From an uncultured Gardnerella sp. (GTDB lineage: Bacteria; Actinomycetota; Actinomycetes; Actinomycetales; Bifidobacteriaceae): a stretch of DNA of 64,000 nt. Under the pieces are notes generated by a model. It had not been told where the DNA came from. It was given only the letters and a program-made list of their open reading frames with translations, and ran no database searches. The stretch is taken from NCBI GenBank assembly GCA_947088155.1, contig CAMUFL010000007.1:3121-67120 (forward strand). The letters are read 5' to 3'. The position numbers and the translations under genes were made by a program. Positions 45,012-55,097 of this stretch are shown in pieces (position 1 is the stretch's first letter; each line of letters begins with the position of its first letter).

Positions 45012-46706
45012 TTAGTGCTTATTTTGCACTGGTTCAGAGAATTTTACGATTATATACTTGTTATCTAAAACAGTAGTGCATTTATTCGAAGGCCAAGAAG
45101 GCAGATTTTGTACGGCCTTTTCTGCGTTTATATAAGCGGATGCTAATACAGGAGTTTCCATCTTAAATCCAGTAGCTGAGCGTATGAAACCAGCTTTTAC
45201 CCATGTGCCGTGAGTAGTTGAGAATCCAATCTCAAGCATTGATCGCCCAATAAGTTCAAGCTGATCTGACTTAAATTCACTAGGATTGTAGTCTGCTATG
45301 TGATTGCCAACGAATACTACTTTAAGCGGATTTTTATGATTTGCTTGTATTGCTTCTATTCTTCTAACAACATCTTGAGCAATGTAATAGTCTTGGTTGT
45401 AAGTCATGTATTCCGTGTAATACAAGCGGTTTACTGTAAACGACTGACTTAATCCAATAATTGCTAGAAGAACGCACGCAATAATTGTTGTTAAAGTCTT
45501 TTTGCTAAATTGCATAATGTAATGCAACAAATACATGCATGCAAAAGCTCCAGCAAGAGGGTAGGTTAGTTCCGTTCGCGCTATTCCAGATGTGCCAAGT
45601 ATTACGCTCATCATCATAGGACTTGCAGCTATAGCAATAGCAAAAATAATAGTAAAAGCGTTAAGTTTTTTACCAATAACTTGAACAGTGACTAATAACA
45701 CTAAAGCGATTAATGCGATTGTTATAAATACACTATGGAATATTGTTCTTCCTAGATACATGCTTTTTGCATGCGAAAGTATGGCATGAATGATTTTTAA
45801 TATAGGGTCTTTACCCCAACGCATTTGTTCTTTAATGTACGGATCAACGAAGGTGTGGTTGGCGGCTATAACAATCTTGTTCAAAATTGCATAGCATGCA
45901 TAGCTTGCTATAAACACGCAAATATACGTAAAAACGTAAGTTACTATGTTCTTGAATTTGCACGCATAGTCGCCTTTAACCATTAATGCAATCATGGCTG
46001 TTCCAGCAATAAAAATAGTAGTCATTGCTAAGTAGATAGTGAAACCAAAAACTGCAAAAACAAGTGCCATTAATGCGTATGTTAAAAGAGTTTTAAGCTG
46101 CTTTCGATTTTGGTACGCGTTGTGCGTGCACATAAGCGATATGCTAACAAACATTAGCGCACAAGCTACGTCATCTCCCATAAGCAAGAATCCAAGCATT
46201 TCTGCAAGAATAGGAGCGCTTATAAACGGAATCATAAATAAAGCTGGATGGAATTTTGTGCTTGAATTATGCGCTTTGCTAAACAAATATGCCCATGTTG
46301 TTGCAGCCGCAAAAAGCGCAAGAACCATTAAGATTCCAGCTAATGAATTGTTATACCAGTATCTTCCTGTAACGTACTTAAAAGCAAGCAATCCAAAGCG
46401 TTCTAGGCGTATCCAAGAATTGTAAAGATCCTTTGAGCGCGCAATCATCTCTTCTGTGTCTATAGAAAAAGTGTTAGAAAAAGCTTTTTGACCGTATGCA
46501 ATAATCAAAAAAATCGCGCTTATTGCAAGTTCAACAACATTAGATTTGCAAAAATTAAGGAAGTCCTTAAAAGAATACGTTTTTTCTATAGTTGCTGCAG
46601 TTGTGCTAGTTGAGTTGCTTTTTTTGCCGCATTTTGCGAGTGTAGATGAATTTTGTAGTTGATTAGTGTTTAATTCTTTAATACAACTAGAGACAGTTTG
46701 ATTCAT
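45012..46706 (-). CDS. GtrII-like membrane glucosyltransferase
   Basis: A 564-residue polytopic protein with about ten membrane segments. The first periplasmic loop carries SIDTEEMIARSKDLYNSWIR followed by LERFGLLAFKYVTGR, a pattern typical of the glucosyltransferase GtrII family used in serotype conversion of O-antigen. The 45 N-terminal residues are Ser/Thr/Asn-rich. The extracytoplasmic C-terminal part (about 440-564) would hold an acceptor domain. Assignment to GtrII is by pattern and partner, and is less certain than for the neighbour. Confidence 0.7.
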   Translation of the reverse strand: MNQTVSSCIKELNTNQLQNSSTLAKCGKKSNSTSTTAATIEKTYSFKDFLNFCKSNVVELAISAIFLIIAYGQKAFSNTFSIDTEEMIARSKDLYNSWIRLERFGLLAFKYVTGRYWYNNSLAGILMVLALFAAATTWAYLFSKAHNSSTKFHPALFMIPFISAPILAEMLGFLLMGDDVACALMFVSISLMCTHNAYQNRKQLKTLLTYALMALVFAVFGFTIYLAMTTIFIAGTAMIALMVKGDYACKFKNIVTYVFTYICVFIASYACYAILNKIVIAANHTFVDPYIKEQMRWGKDPILKIIHAILSHAKSMYLGRTIFHSVFITIALIALVLLVTVQVIGKKLNAFTIIFAIAIAASPMMMSVILGTSGIARTELTYPLAGAFACMYLLHYIMQFSKKTLTTIIACVLLAIIGLSQSFTVNRLYYTEYMTYNQDYYIAQDVVRRIEAIQANHKNPLKVVFVGNHIADYNPSEFKSDQLELIGRSMLEIGFSTTHGTWVKAGFIRSATGFKMETPVLASAYINAEKAVQNLPSWPSNKCTTVLDNKYIIVKFSEPVQNKH

Positions 46707-46862
46707 GCTACAACCCTTCTATGCGTTTAATCTGTAGATACTTACTGTAATTGTATTACAAGATTTTTAATACGTATTCAACAATCTAAAAACTGATTAC
46801 GTTTAGTAGTACAATAGACATGATTTGTGCTATTTTACCGATTAGTGTGCAATGGAGACGAT

Positions 46863-48173
46863 ATGAATCCTGCAATTTCCATAGTGGTTCCTGCGTATAA
46901 CAAAGATCCATATATTAAACAGTGCATGGATTCACTTGTTAATCAAACTCTTAAAAACATTGAGATTATTGTTGTTGACGACGCTAGTACAGATAATACT
47001 TTGCAGATTTTGCGCGATTACGAGAAAAAAGATTCTAGAGTAAAAATTATTGCTAAGACTTTGAACGGCGGATTGCATATGGCTCGTAAAACCGCTGTTC
47101 AGGCAACTAGCGGAGATTATGTTCTTTTTGTTGACGCAGACGATGAGATTGAGCTTAAAGCTTGCGAAGTTCTTTACTTGTACGTCAGTAGTCATCCAGC
47201 AGATATATTGCATTTTGGTGTTTCTATTCATCCAGAAGGCAAATCGGACGAAAATTTTGCATACAGTTACGATCAAATGTATGCGCAAACAAATGGTGAT
47301 CAAGCGGGAGACAATATTATAAAATCGTCGTTCTCTAGCGATCTTCCACATTGGATGCCTTGGAATGTAATAACAGCACTTTTTAATGGCGATTTAATAC
47401 GAGCTTCTTTTGAAAAAACAGTTTCTACTAGACTCACTAAAGTTGAAGACGCATACGAATACTTTGTAACAGCATCTTCTGCTAAGACTTTGAAGGACTT
47501 AACGGCGTTCCGCGCGCTTAAATACCATATTGGCAGAGGAATTTCTGGAAGATCTAAAATAAGCGTTGAAAGATTTAGCACAGAGCAGAAATATATTAAA
47601 GATGTTGTGAATGCTTTTTGCGATTTTGCTAAGGATTTTGTTGACGATTCCAATGGTTCTTTTGTTAATGATTCTTTCGACGATTCCGAGTTGAAAAGTC
47701 GCAAGCAGACCGTTAAAGAAGCTGCGCAATGGTTTAGTAATCGCGCTTTGAAAATAGTAAAAGATGAGTTCTCTACAAGACTAAAAGTTGAGGATTTTCA
47801 AGAAGCCATAAACGCTGTTATTGAAACATGGGGATTAGAGCGTGCGTGCTTGATTGTGCTCGAAGAGCTTGTAGACCTTATGAATCAGGTTGTAGAAAGC
47901 GATTGTATAATAAAACACGGTTCAGCATGTGATGTTCTTCTTAACGTTTACCGAAACATTAAACCAGATAGTTTTAATGATTCACAGAACGCAACTTATG
48001 CTGAGCAAGTAGACTTAATGTCTTTGCACATTATGCAGGTTCATCAACAAAAATATGAAGAAGAACAAAAAAGACTGCAGGTTGAGCAGCAAAAACTTTA
48101 TGACGAAATGCCGGCTTATATGAAAGCAGCAAAGAAGATAAAATACTTAGTTAAATCGAAAATAAATAAGTAA
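46863..48173 (+). CDS. Family 2 glycosyltransferase with coiled-coil tail
   Basis: A 436-residue cytoplasmic GT2 enzyme. The GT-A fold starts SIVVPAYNKDPYIKQCMDSL and shows VVDDASTDNT and the metal-binding DADDE. The C-terminal 60 residues (QQKYEEEQKRLQVEQQKL) form a likely coiled coil. ATG 46863 was chosen because GGAGA lies about 5 bp upstream and because the domain begins there; the frame opens at 46827. Donor and acceptor are unknown. It is the first gene of the plus-strand polysaccharide assembly cluster. Confidence 0.85.
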   Translation: MNPAISIVVPAYNKDPYIKQCMDSLVNQTLKNIEIIVVDDASTDNTLQILRDYEKKDSRVKIIAKTLNGGLHMARKTAVQATSGDYVLFVDADDEIELKACEVLYLYVSSHPADILHFGVSIHPEGKSDENFAYSYDQMYAQTNGDQAGDNIIKSSFSSDLPHWMPWNVITALFNGDLIRASFEKTVSTRLTKVEDAYEYFVTASSAKTLKDLTAFRALKYHIGRGISGRSKISVERFSTEQKYIKDVVNAFCDFAKDFVDDSNGSFVNDSFDDSELKSRKQTVKEAAQWFSNRALKIVKDEFSTRLKVEDFQEAINAVIETWGLERACLIVLEELVDLMNQVVESDCIIKHGSACDVLLNVYRNIKPDSFNDSQNATYAEQVDLMSLHIMQVHQQKYEEEQKRLQVEQQKLYDEMPAYMKAAKKIKYLVKSKINK

Positions 48174-48270
48174 AAATTACGAAAAACCGAAAAATAATCG
48201 AAAAATAACCTAGAAAACTACAATTTTAGCGAATAGTAATCAAAATTAATTAAGAAAATTGGGAGATAAC

Positions 48271-50172
48271 ATGATTTTGGAAAATCCAAAGCGCTTGGGC
48301 ATTTTCTTCTTCTATGATGCGCAAGGTCACGCAGACCGTTATGTGTCTACGCTGCTTGACGGATTTAAGCCATTCTTTAACGAGCTTGCGATTGTAGTAA
48401 ACGGAAAAATAGACGAGCCAAGCAAAGCAATGCTTAAAAGCTACGCAGATAAATTTATTTTGCGCGAAAACAAAGGTTTTGACGTTTGGGCGTACAAAAC
48501 AGCAATGGACTCTTACGGTTGGGGTGAACTGGAAAAGTTTGACGAAATAGTGCTGTTTAACGCAACAATTATGGGTCCTGTGTACCCATTTAGCGAAATG
48601 TTTAATGCGATGAACGCAAAAGACCTTGATTTTTGGGGTATAACAAAGTTTCATAAGGTTAATGGAGATCCGTTCGGCTACAGCCCATACGGATACTTGC
48701 CAGAGCATATTCAATCGCACTTCCACGCATACAGAAAAAGCTTTATTCAATCTAAAGATTTTCAGAATTATTGGAATAATCTTCCACAAATCAACAGCTA
48801 CTTTGAGTCAGTTGGATTGCATGAATCCGTGTTTACAAAGCGATTTGCAGACAAGGGTTACAAGTGGGATGTGTACGTTGATACGAGTGATTTAGAAGGC
48901 TACTCTTACGGTCCAATAACGTATGCCGCAAGGCAGATTGTGGAATATAAGCGTTGCCCTATTTTTAAGCGCAGGTCGTTCTTCCACGATTACTCCGACG
49001 TTTCTACGCAATCTGTTGGAAATCCGGCATTGGATTTATACGAGTATTTGCGGGATTACACCGATTACGACACGGATTTGATTTGGGAAAATGCTTTACG
49101 AAGCATGAATATGGCAGATTTGATGAAGAATCTTCATTTGCGATACATTTTGCCGCAAAATCAGATTGTGGAAAGCTCCTCAACAGCTGCATCTAAGCCA
49201 AAAGTTGCGTTGTGCATGCACTTGTACTACATGGATTTGCTAGATAAAAGTTTGCACTATATTCAATCCATGCCGCAAGGATGTGACGTTATTTTAACTG
49301 TAGGTTCAAAAGAAAACCAGCAAATCGTGAAACAACGCGTGAAACAACTTCCGTATAATGTGGACGTTCGCTTGATTGAAAATCGCGGTAGAGATGTGAG
49401 CGCATTCTTAGTGGGCGGCGGTGCTGACCTTATGAAGTACGATTACGTATGCTTTGCGCACGATAAAAAAGTCACGCAATTATCTCCTCGAAGCATAGGC
49501 GACGGATTCGCATACAAGTGCTTTGAGAATATTCTTGCAAGCGAAGAGTATGTGCAAAACGTTATAAATCTATTTGAAACGCATCCGCGTCTCGGAATGG
49601 CAATGCCAACGCCTCCAAACCACGCAGACTACTTCCCAGGATTTACATACACGTGGGGTCCAAACTTTGAAGGTACAAAGAAATTCCTAGAAAAAAAGTT
49701 AGGAATCAGCGTTCCGTTAGACGAAAATAAAGACGCTATAGCACCGCTCGGCACAATGTTCTGGTTCCGCACAAAAGCACTGCACGGGCTGTTAGATAAA
49801 AAGTGGACTTACGAAGATTTCCCAGCAGAACCGCTAAAAATAGACGGAACTTTGCTGCACTTTATAGAGCGAGCATACGGATATGTGCCGCAAGCCAACG
49901 GATATTACGACGCGTACATATTCTCGGACCATTTTGCGCGAATAGAGATGACAAATCTCGAATTCGATGTGCGAGAACTCACAAAATCCGTGAGCACACC
50001 ATGGATTAAACGCAACTTGGAAGAAACTTGTAGAGAAGTAATGCGCGGAAAACGATTCCGTTACGCTGCTTTAAGAGTGTTAAGAAGCATAGCAAAACGC
50101 GTATTTTACAAGACTCTGTACATAGGTCAAAGAATTATTCACATCGGTCGTAAAGGTAAAGAAGATGAGTGA
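48271..50172 (+). CDS. RgpF-like rhamnan synthesis protein
   Basis: A 633-residue protein related to RgpF (rhamnan synthesis F), which works in assembly of rhamnose-rich wall polysaccharides. The N-terminal RLGIFFFYDAQGHADRYV, the central RENKGFDVWAYKTAM and a second half with LIENRGRDVSAFLVG plus YDYVCFAHDKK are typical of this family. The paired N/ENKGFD and ENRGRD motifs mark two related halves. GGGAG lies 5 bp before ATG 48271; TTG 48259 is an alternative. Its last 8 bp overlap the acyltransferase gene. Confidence 0.85.
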   Translation: MILENPKRLGIFFFYDAQGHADRYVSTLLDGFKPFFNELAIVVNGKIDEPSKAMLKSYADKFILRENKGFDVWAYKTAMDSYGWGELEKFDEIVLFNATIMGPVYPFSEMFNAMNAKDLDFWGITKFHKVNGDPFGYSPYGYLPEHIQSHFHAYRKSFIQSKDFQNYWNNLPQINSYFESVGLHESVFTKRFADKGYKWDVYVDTSDLEGYSYGPITYAARQIVEYKRCPIFKRRSFFHDYSDVSTQSVGNPALDLYEYLRDYTDYDTDLIWENALRSMNMADLMKNLHLRYILPQNQIVESSSTAASKPKVALCMHLYYMDLLDKSLHYIQSMPQGCDVILTVGSKENQQIVKQRVKQLPYNVDVRLIENRGRDVSAFLVGGGADLMKYDYVCFAHDKKVTQLSPRSIGDGFAYKCFENILASEEYVQNVINLFETHPRLGMAMPTPPNHADYFPGFTYTWGPNFEGTKKFLEKKLGISVPLDENKDAIAPLGTMFWFRTKALHGLLDKKWTYEDFPAEPLKIDGTLLHFIERAYGYVPQANGYYDAYIFSDHFARIEMTNLEFDVRELTKSVSTPWIKRNLEETCREVMRGKRFRYAALRVLRSIAKRVFYKTLYIGQRIIHIGRKGKEDE

Positions 50173-51370
50173 TATAAGCGCAAATGCTGGTACAAGCGCA
50201 AATGTAAGCGCAGACGCAAATGTAGTAGCGCCAAAACTCGCGCGCGCAAGAAAACCACGACTTTTCTACTTGGATTGGATTCGCGCAATAGCCGCGATTT
50301 TGATTGTGGTAACACACTTTAATAACCCGTATTTGGAGCCTACGCGATTCTTTGTAAATAGGCCGTTTGGAATTTACATTGGCGGATTAGGAGTATCGCT
50401 ATTTTTGATTATTTCTGGCGCTGCTCTTATGTACAACTACGGGGATAGAGAAAGCCTAGATTTGCGCACGTTCTACACAAAGCGCGCAAAAACACTGTAC
50501 CCAATGTTTTGGGTGGCATTTGTAGTGGCGAATATTTTACTGTTTATTCGCAATAACGGTTATATTTTTGTGCCAAGACATAAAATAACAGCAATTTTTT
50601 CGCTTTTTGGAATGGATGGCTACGCTGCTGCGTTCGGCGTAGGAACTTTTTATACCTTAGGTGAATGGTTCCTCGGATTCATAATACTGTTCTACATAGT
50701 GTTCCCGCTTTTAAGAGTTGGCATAAACAAAATGCCAATAGTTACAGTGTGTGTTGTGTTGGCTCTATATGTTGCAACAGTTGTGTTCTTTACTTTTTAC
50801 CAGATTCCGCGAGTGCCGTCCGACATTCTTTTAACAACAAGATTGCCCGAATTAGTATTTGGCATGATTTTTGTGAAGTTTATTAAAAAAGTGCCGCACT
50901 GGATTGCAGCAGTATCTTTTGTGATTCTTGCAGCGCAACAATTAACGCACGTTTTACAAGGAAATATTGCAGTTACGATTGTTGGCATACTAGCATTCCT
51001 TCTGCTGTCCTACGTTGGCGAGATTGTTAAAAACATTAAGCCACTAACTGCGTGCACGAAGTTTGTTTCCGCATATTCGTACCCGATTTTTTTGGTTCAT
51101 CACGTGTTAATAATGCAAGTGTTTACAGTAATATACCCTGTGTGGCTTAATCGCTGGCAAGCATACGGGCTGCTAATCGCAGAGTTTGCGGTGATTCTTG
51201 TGCTTTCTGTAATGCTTAAGCGTTTTACAAACTTGATTGTGAGTTTTGTGAGCAAATGTTGCGTGAAAAGTGGTAGCAATAATCGCAATGATAGCGCTGT
51301 AACTAATCGCAATGATAGCGCTGTAACTAATAGCAGCGATAATAACAGCACAAATCGCAGTTTGGACTAA
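50165..51370 (+). CDS. Acyltransferase family 3 membrane protein
   Basis: A 401-residue integral membrane acyltransferase, likely to O-acetylate or otherwise acylate the surface glycan. The first helix carries LDWIRAIAAILIVVTHF with the conserved histidine, followed by about nine more helices. The C-terminal 30 residues repeat RNDSAVTN from a 24-bp DNA unit (51284-51330). It overlaps the RgpF-like gene by 8 bp and is followed after 1 bp by a glycosyltransferase, indicating one operon. Confidence 0.88.
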   Translation: MSDISANAGTSANVSADANVVAPKLARARKPRLFYLDWIRAIAAILIVVTHFNNPYLEPTRFFVNRPFGIYIGGLGVSLFLIISGAALMYNYGDRESLDLRTFYTKRAKTLYPMFWVAFVVANILLFIRNNGYIFVPRHKITAIFSLFGMDGYAAAFGVGTFYTLGEWFLGFIILFYIVFPLLRVGINKMPIVTVCVVLALYVATVVFFTFYQIPRVPSDILLTTRLPELVFGMIFVKFIKKVPHWIAAVSFVILAAQQLTHVLQGNIAVTIVGILAFLLLSYVGEIVKNIKPLTACTKFVSAYSYPIFLVHHVLIMQVFTVIYPVWLNRWQAYGLLIAEFAVILVLSVMLKRFTNLIVSFVSKCCVKSGSNNRNDSAVTNRNDSAVTNSSDNNSTNRSLD

Positions 51371-51371
51371 A

Positions 51372-52310
51372 ATGCGTATTGCTTCCGGAATAATCACGTA
51401 CAATCCGAATCTTTCGGACGTAACAACATGCCTAAAAGCTCTGTGCAAACAAGTAGAGCGCGTAATAATCGTAGATAATGCGTCAAAAAACGTTAAAAGT
51501 TTGCAAGAAATCGTAAGCGAATACCCAAACGTTACCCTAATTAAAAACAACCAAAATATTGGTTTCGCAAAGGCTCTAACGCAAATATTTAAGTGGGCAA
51601 AATCGCAAGGTTTCAACTGGGTGCTAACACTTAACGACGATTCCGTTGTGCCAAGCAATATGATTAGCGAATACAAAAAAATCCTAGAAAACGAAGCAAA
51701 TAAAGCGAATATTGCTAATCAAGCGAATCAAGTAAGTCAGGAAAATCAAGCGAATAATGCAAATCAAAAAATCGCAATCGTCTGCTCGCTTCTAAAAAAC
51801 CGTTTAGACGGCACAATTTTACACAGCAAATGTCACGAAGACGAATGCATAACGTCTGGCAGCCTAACAAGCGTAGAAGCGTGGGAGAAAATCGGCGGAT
51901 TTGACGAATGGCTAGAAATCGACGGAGTAGACTTTGACTTTTCAAGGCGACTTGTGCGAGCAGGGTGGAAAATCGTAGAATGCCAAAACGTCATAATGGA
52001 ACACCAAATCGGCAAAGCACGCTCAATAAACCTGATTATAAAACACCCAATAGTGTGGAATCACAACGCAAAACGCAAGTATTACATAGCGCGAAATATG
52101 CAAGTAGTGGACTACAAAATGGGAACATACTCGTACGTTAAGTCGTTGCGTGCGGTTGTGCGAGATATGATTTTCGTGGCGTTGTGGGAAAAGAATAAAT
52201 TTGCGAAAATTCGCGCAATGATACGCGGGTTTAAGGATGGGCAGCAAAAGATTCGTCAAATGCGCGAAGCTGGGTGCGAAGCAGTGCAGAACACGATTTT
52301 GAAAGGATAG
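51372..52310 (+). CDS. Family 2 glycosyltransferase, rhamnosyltransferase-like
   Basis: A 312-residue GT2 enzyme. The N-terminus SGIITYNPNLSDVTTCLKAL, VIIVDNASKN and the NDDSVVP metal site resemble rhamnosyltransferases, and GGFDEWLEIDGVDFDF is a typical acceptor-side segment. A repeat-derived stretch of Asn/Gln/Ala (ANQANQVSQENQANNANQ) interrupts the domain near residue 120. It starts 1 bp after the acyltransferase stop. The substrate is inferred from the neighbouring dTDP-rhamnose genes. Confidence 0.82.
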   Translation: MRIASGIITYNPNLSDVTTCLKALCKQVERVIIVDNASKNVKSLQEIVSEYPNVTLIKNNQNIGFAKALTQIFKWAKSQGFNWVLTLNDDSVVPSNMISEYKKILENEANKANIANQANQVSQENQANNANQKIAIVCSLLKNRLDGTILHSKCHEDECITSGSLTSVEAWEKIGGFDEWLEIDGVDFDFSRRLVRAGWKIVECQNVIMEHQIGKARSINLIIKHPIVWNHNAKRKYYIARNMQVVDYKMGTYSYVKSLRAVVRDMIFVALWEKNKFAKIRAMIRGFKDGQQKIRQMREAGCEAVQNTILKG

Positions 52311-52312
52311 CA

Positions 52313-53452
52313 ATGAAAACTTACGCTAAAAACGAAAATCCGCTAGTTTCCATAATCGTGCCAGTCTACAATTCTGCAAAATATTTAAGCGGATGCGTAG
52401 ATTCGATTCTTGCGCAAACTTACAAAAACATAGAGCTGATTTTAGTAGACGACGGCTCAAAAGACGACTCGGGCAAAATTTGCGACTCCTACGCAGCAGC
52501 CGACGTGCGCGTTAAAGTAATACACCAACAAAACGGCGGAATATCGCGCGCGCAAAACGCTGGACTAGATGCAGCTCGTGGCGAATTTATAGCGTTTGCA
52601 GACAACGACGACATTCTGGACTGCAAAAATATTGAAATTCTGCTCAATGCGCTTTTGCAAAGCGGGGCGGATATGAGCAAAGCAAAGTGGCAACAATTCG
52701 GGATAAGTAGCTTAGAACAAATTAAAAATAAGGCTGGCTTGGGTGCGGAATCTTGTGGTGCGGAAAAGCAACAAGACGCAACGAACCAAGCAAGCATGCC
52801 TCAAATAAAAATCGTAAAAAATCCTCTAAAAGCGTACCAAACCGTATTTTGCAAAATATTGCGAATAATAGGAAACAAGCTCGGCAGGTGCAGCGAAGCG
52901 CGTTACTTTAACGAAGCAAACTGGTGCAGACTGTACAAGCGAGAGGTTTGGGAAGGAGTGCGATTCCCGGAAGGAAAGTTTGCGCAGGATACTGCGATGG
53001 CAAGCGTGCTCTACTCGCGCATGAATTGCGTGACTCACGTGGACGAAGTGCTGTACTACTGGCTGCAACGCGCGGATTCTGTAACTCACAAAATGCGAGA
53101 CGCTGGTTTTTACCACGATCACATCGACGCGGTTCGAGCAAATTGGGATTTGTGCTTAGAAAATAATGTTGTGCCAGCAAGAAGCTACTACACAATGGTT
53201 GGGAATTTGCGTTACGAGCGATGCGCGTTGAAAAGCGGGGAAAGTGCGCTGAAAAGCGGGGAAAATAGCACGGTAAATAGCGACGCAGAAATCCAAAAAA
53301 TATACGAAAAAAATTATGCCAAAGACGTAAAATTTGCTAAATTAGCCGTTAAAAAGCTTACTTTTTTGCAGCGCGCGCAATGTTTTACGCTGTCATGTGT
53401 GCGAAATCTTGAAAAAATAATCTACGATTACAAAATCAAAAATATGAAGTAG
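52313..53452 (+). CDS. Family 2 glycosyltransferase
   Basis: A 379-residue GT2 enzyme. SIIVPVYNSAKYLSGCVDSI, LVDDGSKDDSG and the DNDD metal site are clear. The C-terminal region has KSGESALKSGEN, a duplicated DNA segment. ATG 52313 follows GAAAGGA and begins 2 bp after the stop of the previous gene; the frame opens earlier at 52274. Linkage specificity is unknown. It precedes glf by 7 bp. Confidence 0.85.
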   Translation: MKTYAKNENPLVSIIVPVYNSAKYLSGCVDSILAQTYKNIELILVDDGSKDDSGKICDSYAAADVRVKVIHQQNGGISRAQNAGLDAARGEFIAFADNDDILDCKNIEILLNALLQSGADMSKAKWQQFGISSLEQIKNKAGLGAESCGAEKQQDATNQASMPQIKIVKNPLKAYQTVFCKILRIIGNKLGRCSEARYFNEANWCRLYKREVWEGVRFPEGKFAQDTAMASVLYSRMNCVTHVDEVLYYWLQRADSVTHKMRDAGFYHDHIDAVRANWDLCLENNVVPARSYYTMVGNLRYERCALKSGESALKSGENSTVNSDAEIQKIYEKNYAKDVKFAKLAVKKLTFLQRAQCFTLSCVRNLEKIIYDYKIKNMK

Positions 53453-53459
53453 GCGCAAA

Positions 53460-54704
53460 ATGAACGAAAAAAATAATGCAAAATCGCAAAAATACCCAGA
53501 TTTAGTAGTTGTTGGCGCAGGATTGTTCGGCTTAACTGTAGCTCAGCAAGCAGTGGAGCACGCGGGCGCTCGCGTTGAAATTATTGACGTTCGAAATCAC
53601 ATTGGCGGCAACGCTTACTCGTATTTTGACGAGCGCACAGGAATCGAAATCCACAAGTACGGCGCGCATCTTTTCCACACAAGCAACAAGCGCGTGTGGG
53701 ATTATGTGAACCGTTTTACGTCGTTTACTAACTACGTGCATCGCGTGTACGCAACGCACGACGGCGAAGTTTACCCGCTGCCAATCAACTTGGGCACAAT
53801 TAACCAGTTCTTCCACGCGCACTACACGCCAGAAGAAGCGAAGGCGCTGATTGCAAGCCAAGCGGGGGAGTTTGCTGGCAAAGATCCGCAGAATTTGAAC
53901 GATAAGGGAATTAGCTTAATTGGGCGGCCGCTTTACGAAGCGTTTATTAAAAACTACACGGCAAAGCAGTGGCAAACGGATCCTTCCGAGCTTCCGGCCG
54001 GAATTATTAAGCGCTTGCCAGTGCGATTTAACTACAATAATCGCTACTTTAAAGACACTTGGGAAGGCTTGCCTACGGACGGCTACACAGCTTGGATGCA
54101 GCGCATGATTGACGATTCGCGAATTCACGTGTCGCTTGGCGTAGACTTCTTCGACGAGTCGCAGCCGTTTAATAAGCGCGCGCTGGCGGAGGCTGGAGTG
54201 CCGGTGGTTTATACCGGTCCGGTTGATAGGTATTTTGACTACGCGCTTGGCGAGTTAAAGTGGCGAACCGTGGACTTTAAGGAAGTGCGTTACGAGGAGA
54301 GTGACCACTTTGGTTGCCCAGTTATGAATTATTCGGATGCGGATGTGCCGTTTACGCGCGCGATTGAGTTTAAGAACTTTAATCCAGAGCGTGAGGAAGT
54401 TGGCGGCGAAGCTGGTGAGGCTAGTTGTGAGGCTGATTTCGTGCCGGGAAAGACTGTGAAAGCCGGGGAGACTGTAGTGTGGCAGGAGTATTCGCGCGCT
54501 GCAACTCGCGAGGATGAGCCTTACTACCCGGTGAATACTGATGCAGATAAAGCCTTGTACGCGCGCTATGCGGAGCTTGCCGCTGCTGAGCCTCGCACGG
54601 TTTTCGGCGGCAGGCTTGGTACTTACAGCTACTACGACATGCACAACGTAATCGACATGGCTTTGCGCGCTTACGAAACGCAAGTAGCGCCGCTGCTTAA
54701 GTAA
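53460..54704 (+). CDS. glf: UDP-galactopyranose mutase
   Basis: A 414-residue flavoenzyme that converts UDP-galactopyranose to UDP-galactofuranose, the donor for galactofuranose in surface glycans. The FAD-binding VVGAGLFGLTVA begins near residue 17, NHIGGNAYSYFD and KYGAHLFHTS follow, and the C-terminus ends in the usual GRLGTYSYYDMHN. A 20-residue Glu/Gly/Ala insert (EVGGEAGEASCEADF) near residue 310 is unusual. It is the last gene of the polysaccharide cluster and suggests the glycan contains galactofuranose. Confidence 0.96.
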   Translation: MNEKNNAKSQKYPDLVVVGAGLFGLTVAQQAVEHAGARVEIIDVRNHIGGNAYSYFDERTGIEIHKYGAHLFHTSNKRVWDYVNRFTSFTNYVHRVYATHDGEVYPLPINLGTINQFFHAHYTPEEAKALIASQAGEFAGKDPQNLNDKGISLIGRPLYEAFIKNYTAKQWQTDPSELPAGIIKRLPVRFNYNNRYFKDTWEGLPTDGYTAWMQRMIDDSRIHVSLGVDFFDESQPFNKRALAEAGVPVVYTGPVDRYFDYALGELKWRTVDFKEVRYEESDHFGCPVMNYSDADVPFTRAIEFKNFNPEREEVGGEAGEASCEADFVPGKTVKAGETVVWQEYSRAATREDEPYYPVNTDADKALYARYAELAAAEPRTVFGGRLGTYSYYDMHNVIDMALRAYETQVAPLLK

Positions 54705-54968
54705 TCTCGACTTTCGCTGCCGTAAACATTTGCCGGTAAATTACCTGGCTTTTGTCGCTGGATTAGCCGTTTTATGGAACATTTGCCGTGGAATTTTCCG
54801 GCTTTTGTCGCTGGATTAGCCGTTTTATGGAACATTTGCCGGTAAATTACCTGGCTTTTGTCGCTGTTTCGGCGTTGCAACGCGCGCGAGTTTGCAATAT
54901 CTGCGATTCGTGGTACTCTATTTAAGTTGTTTGCTTGGCGAGTGATTTGCTTGCTAGGTTAGCAGTTT
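54705..54968. repeat. R1 array after glf and tRNA-Ser promoter
   Basis: Three R1 units fill 54715-54870. A probable tRNA promoter follows: TTGCAA (54892-54897), 16 bp, TACTCT (54914-54919). No protein gene is seen. Confidence 0.75.
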
Positions 54969-55053
54969 GGAGAATTCGCCTAGTGGTCTATGGCGCACGC
55001 TTGGAAAGCGTGTTGGTGTAACAGCCTCACGAGTTCGAATCTCGTATTCTCCG
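54969..55053 (+). tRNA. trnS: tRNA-Ser (GGA anticodon)
   Basis: The acceptor GGAGAAT pairs with ATTCTCC, the anticodon loop CTTGGAAAG gives GGA (serine), and a long variable arm follows as expected for a class II tRNA. The T arm has AGTTCGAATCT. The 3' CCA is not encoded. Confidence 0.95.
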
Positions 55054-55058
55054 CGCTT

Positions 55059-55097
55059 AAGCTTCTGACGCTGATTTAGCGTCGGGAGCTTTTTGTT
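55059..55097 (+). terminator. Terminator after tRNA-Ser
   Basis: AGCTTCTGACGCT pairs imperfectly with AGCGTCGGGAGCT over a five-base loop and is followed by TTTTTGTTTT, directly after the tRNA. Confidence 0.85.
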
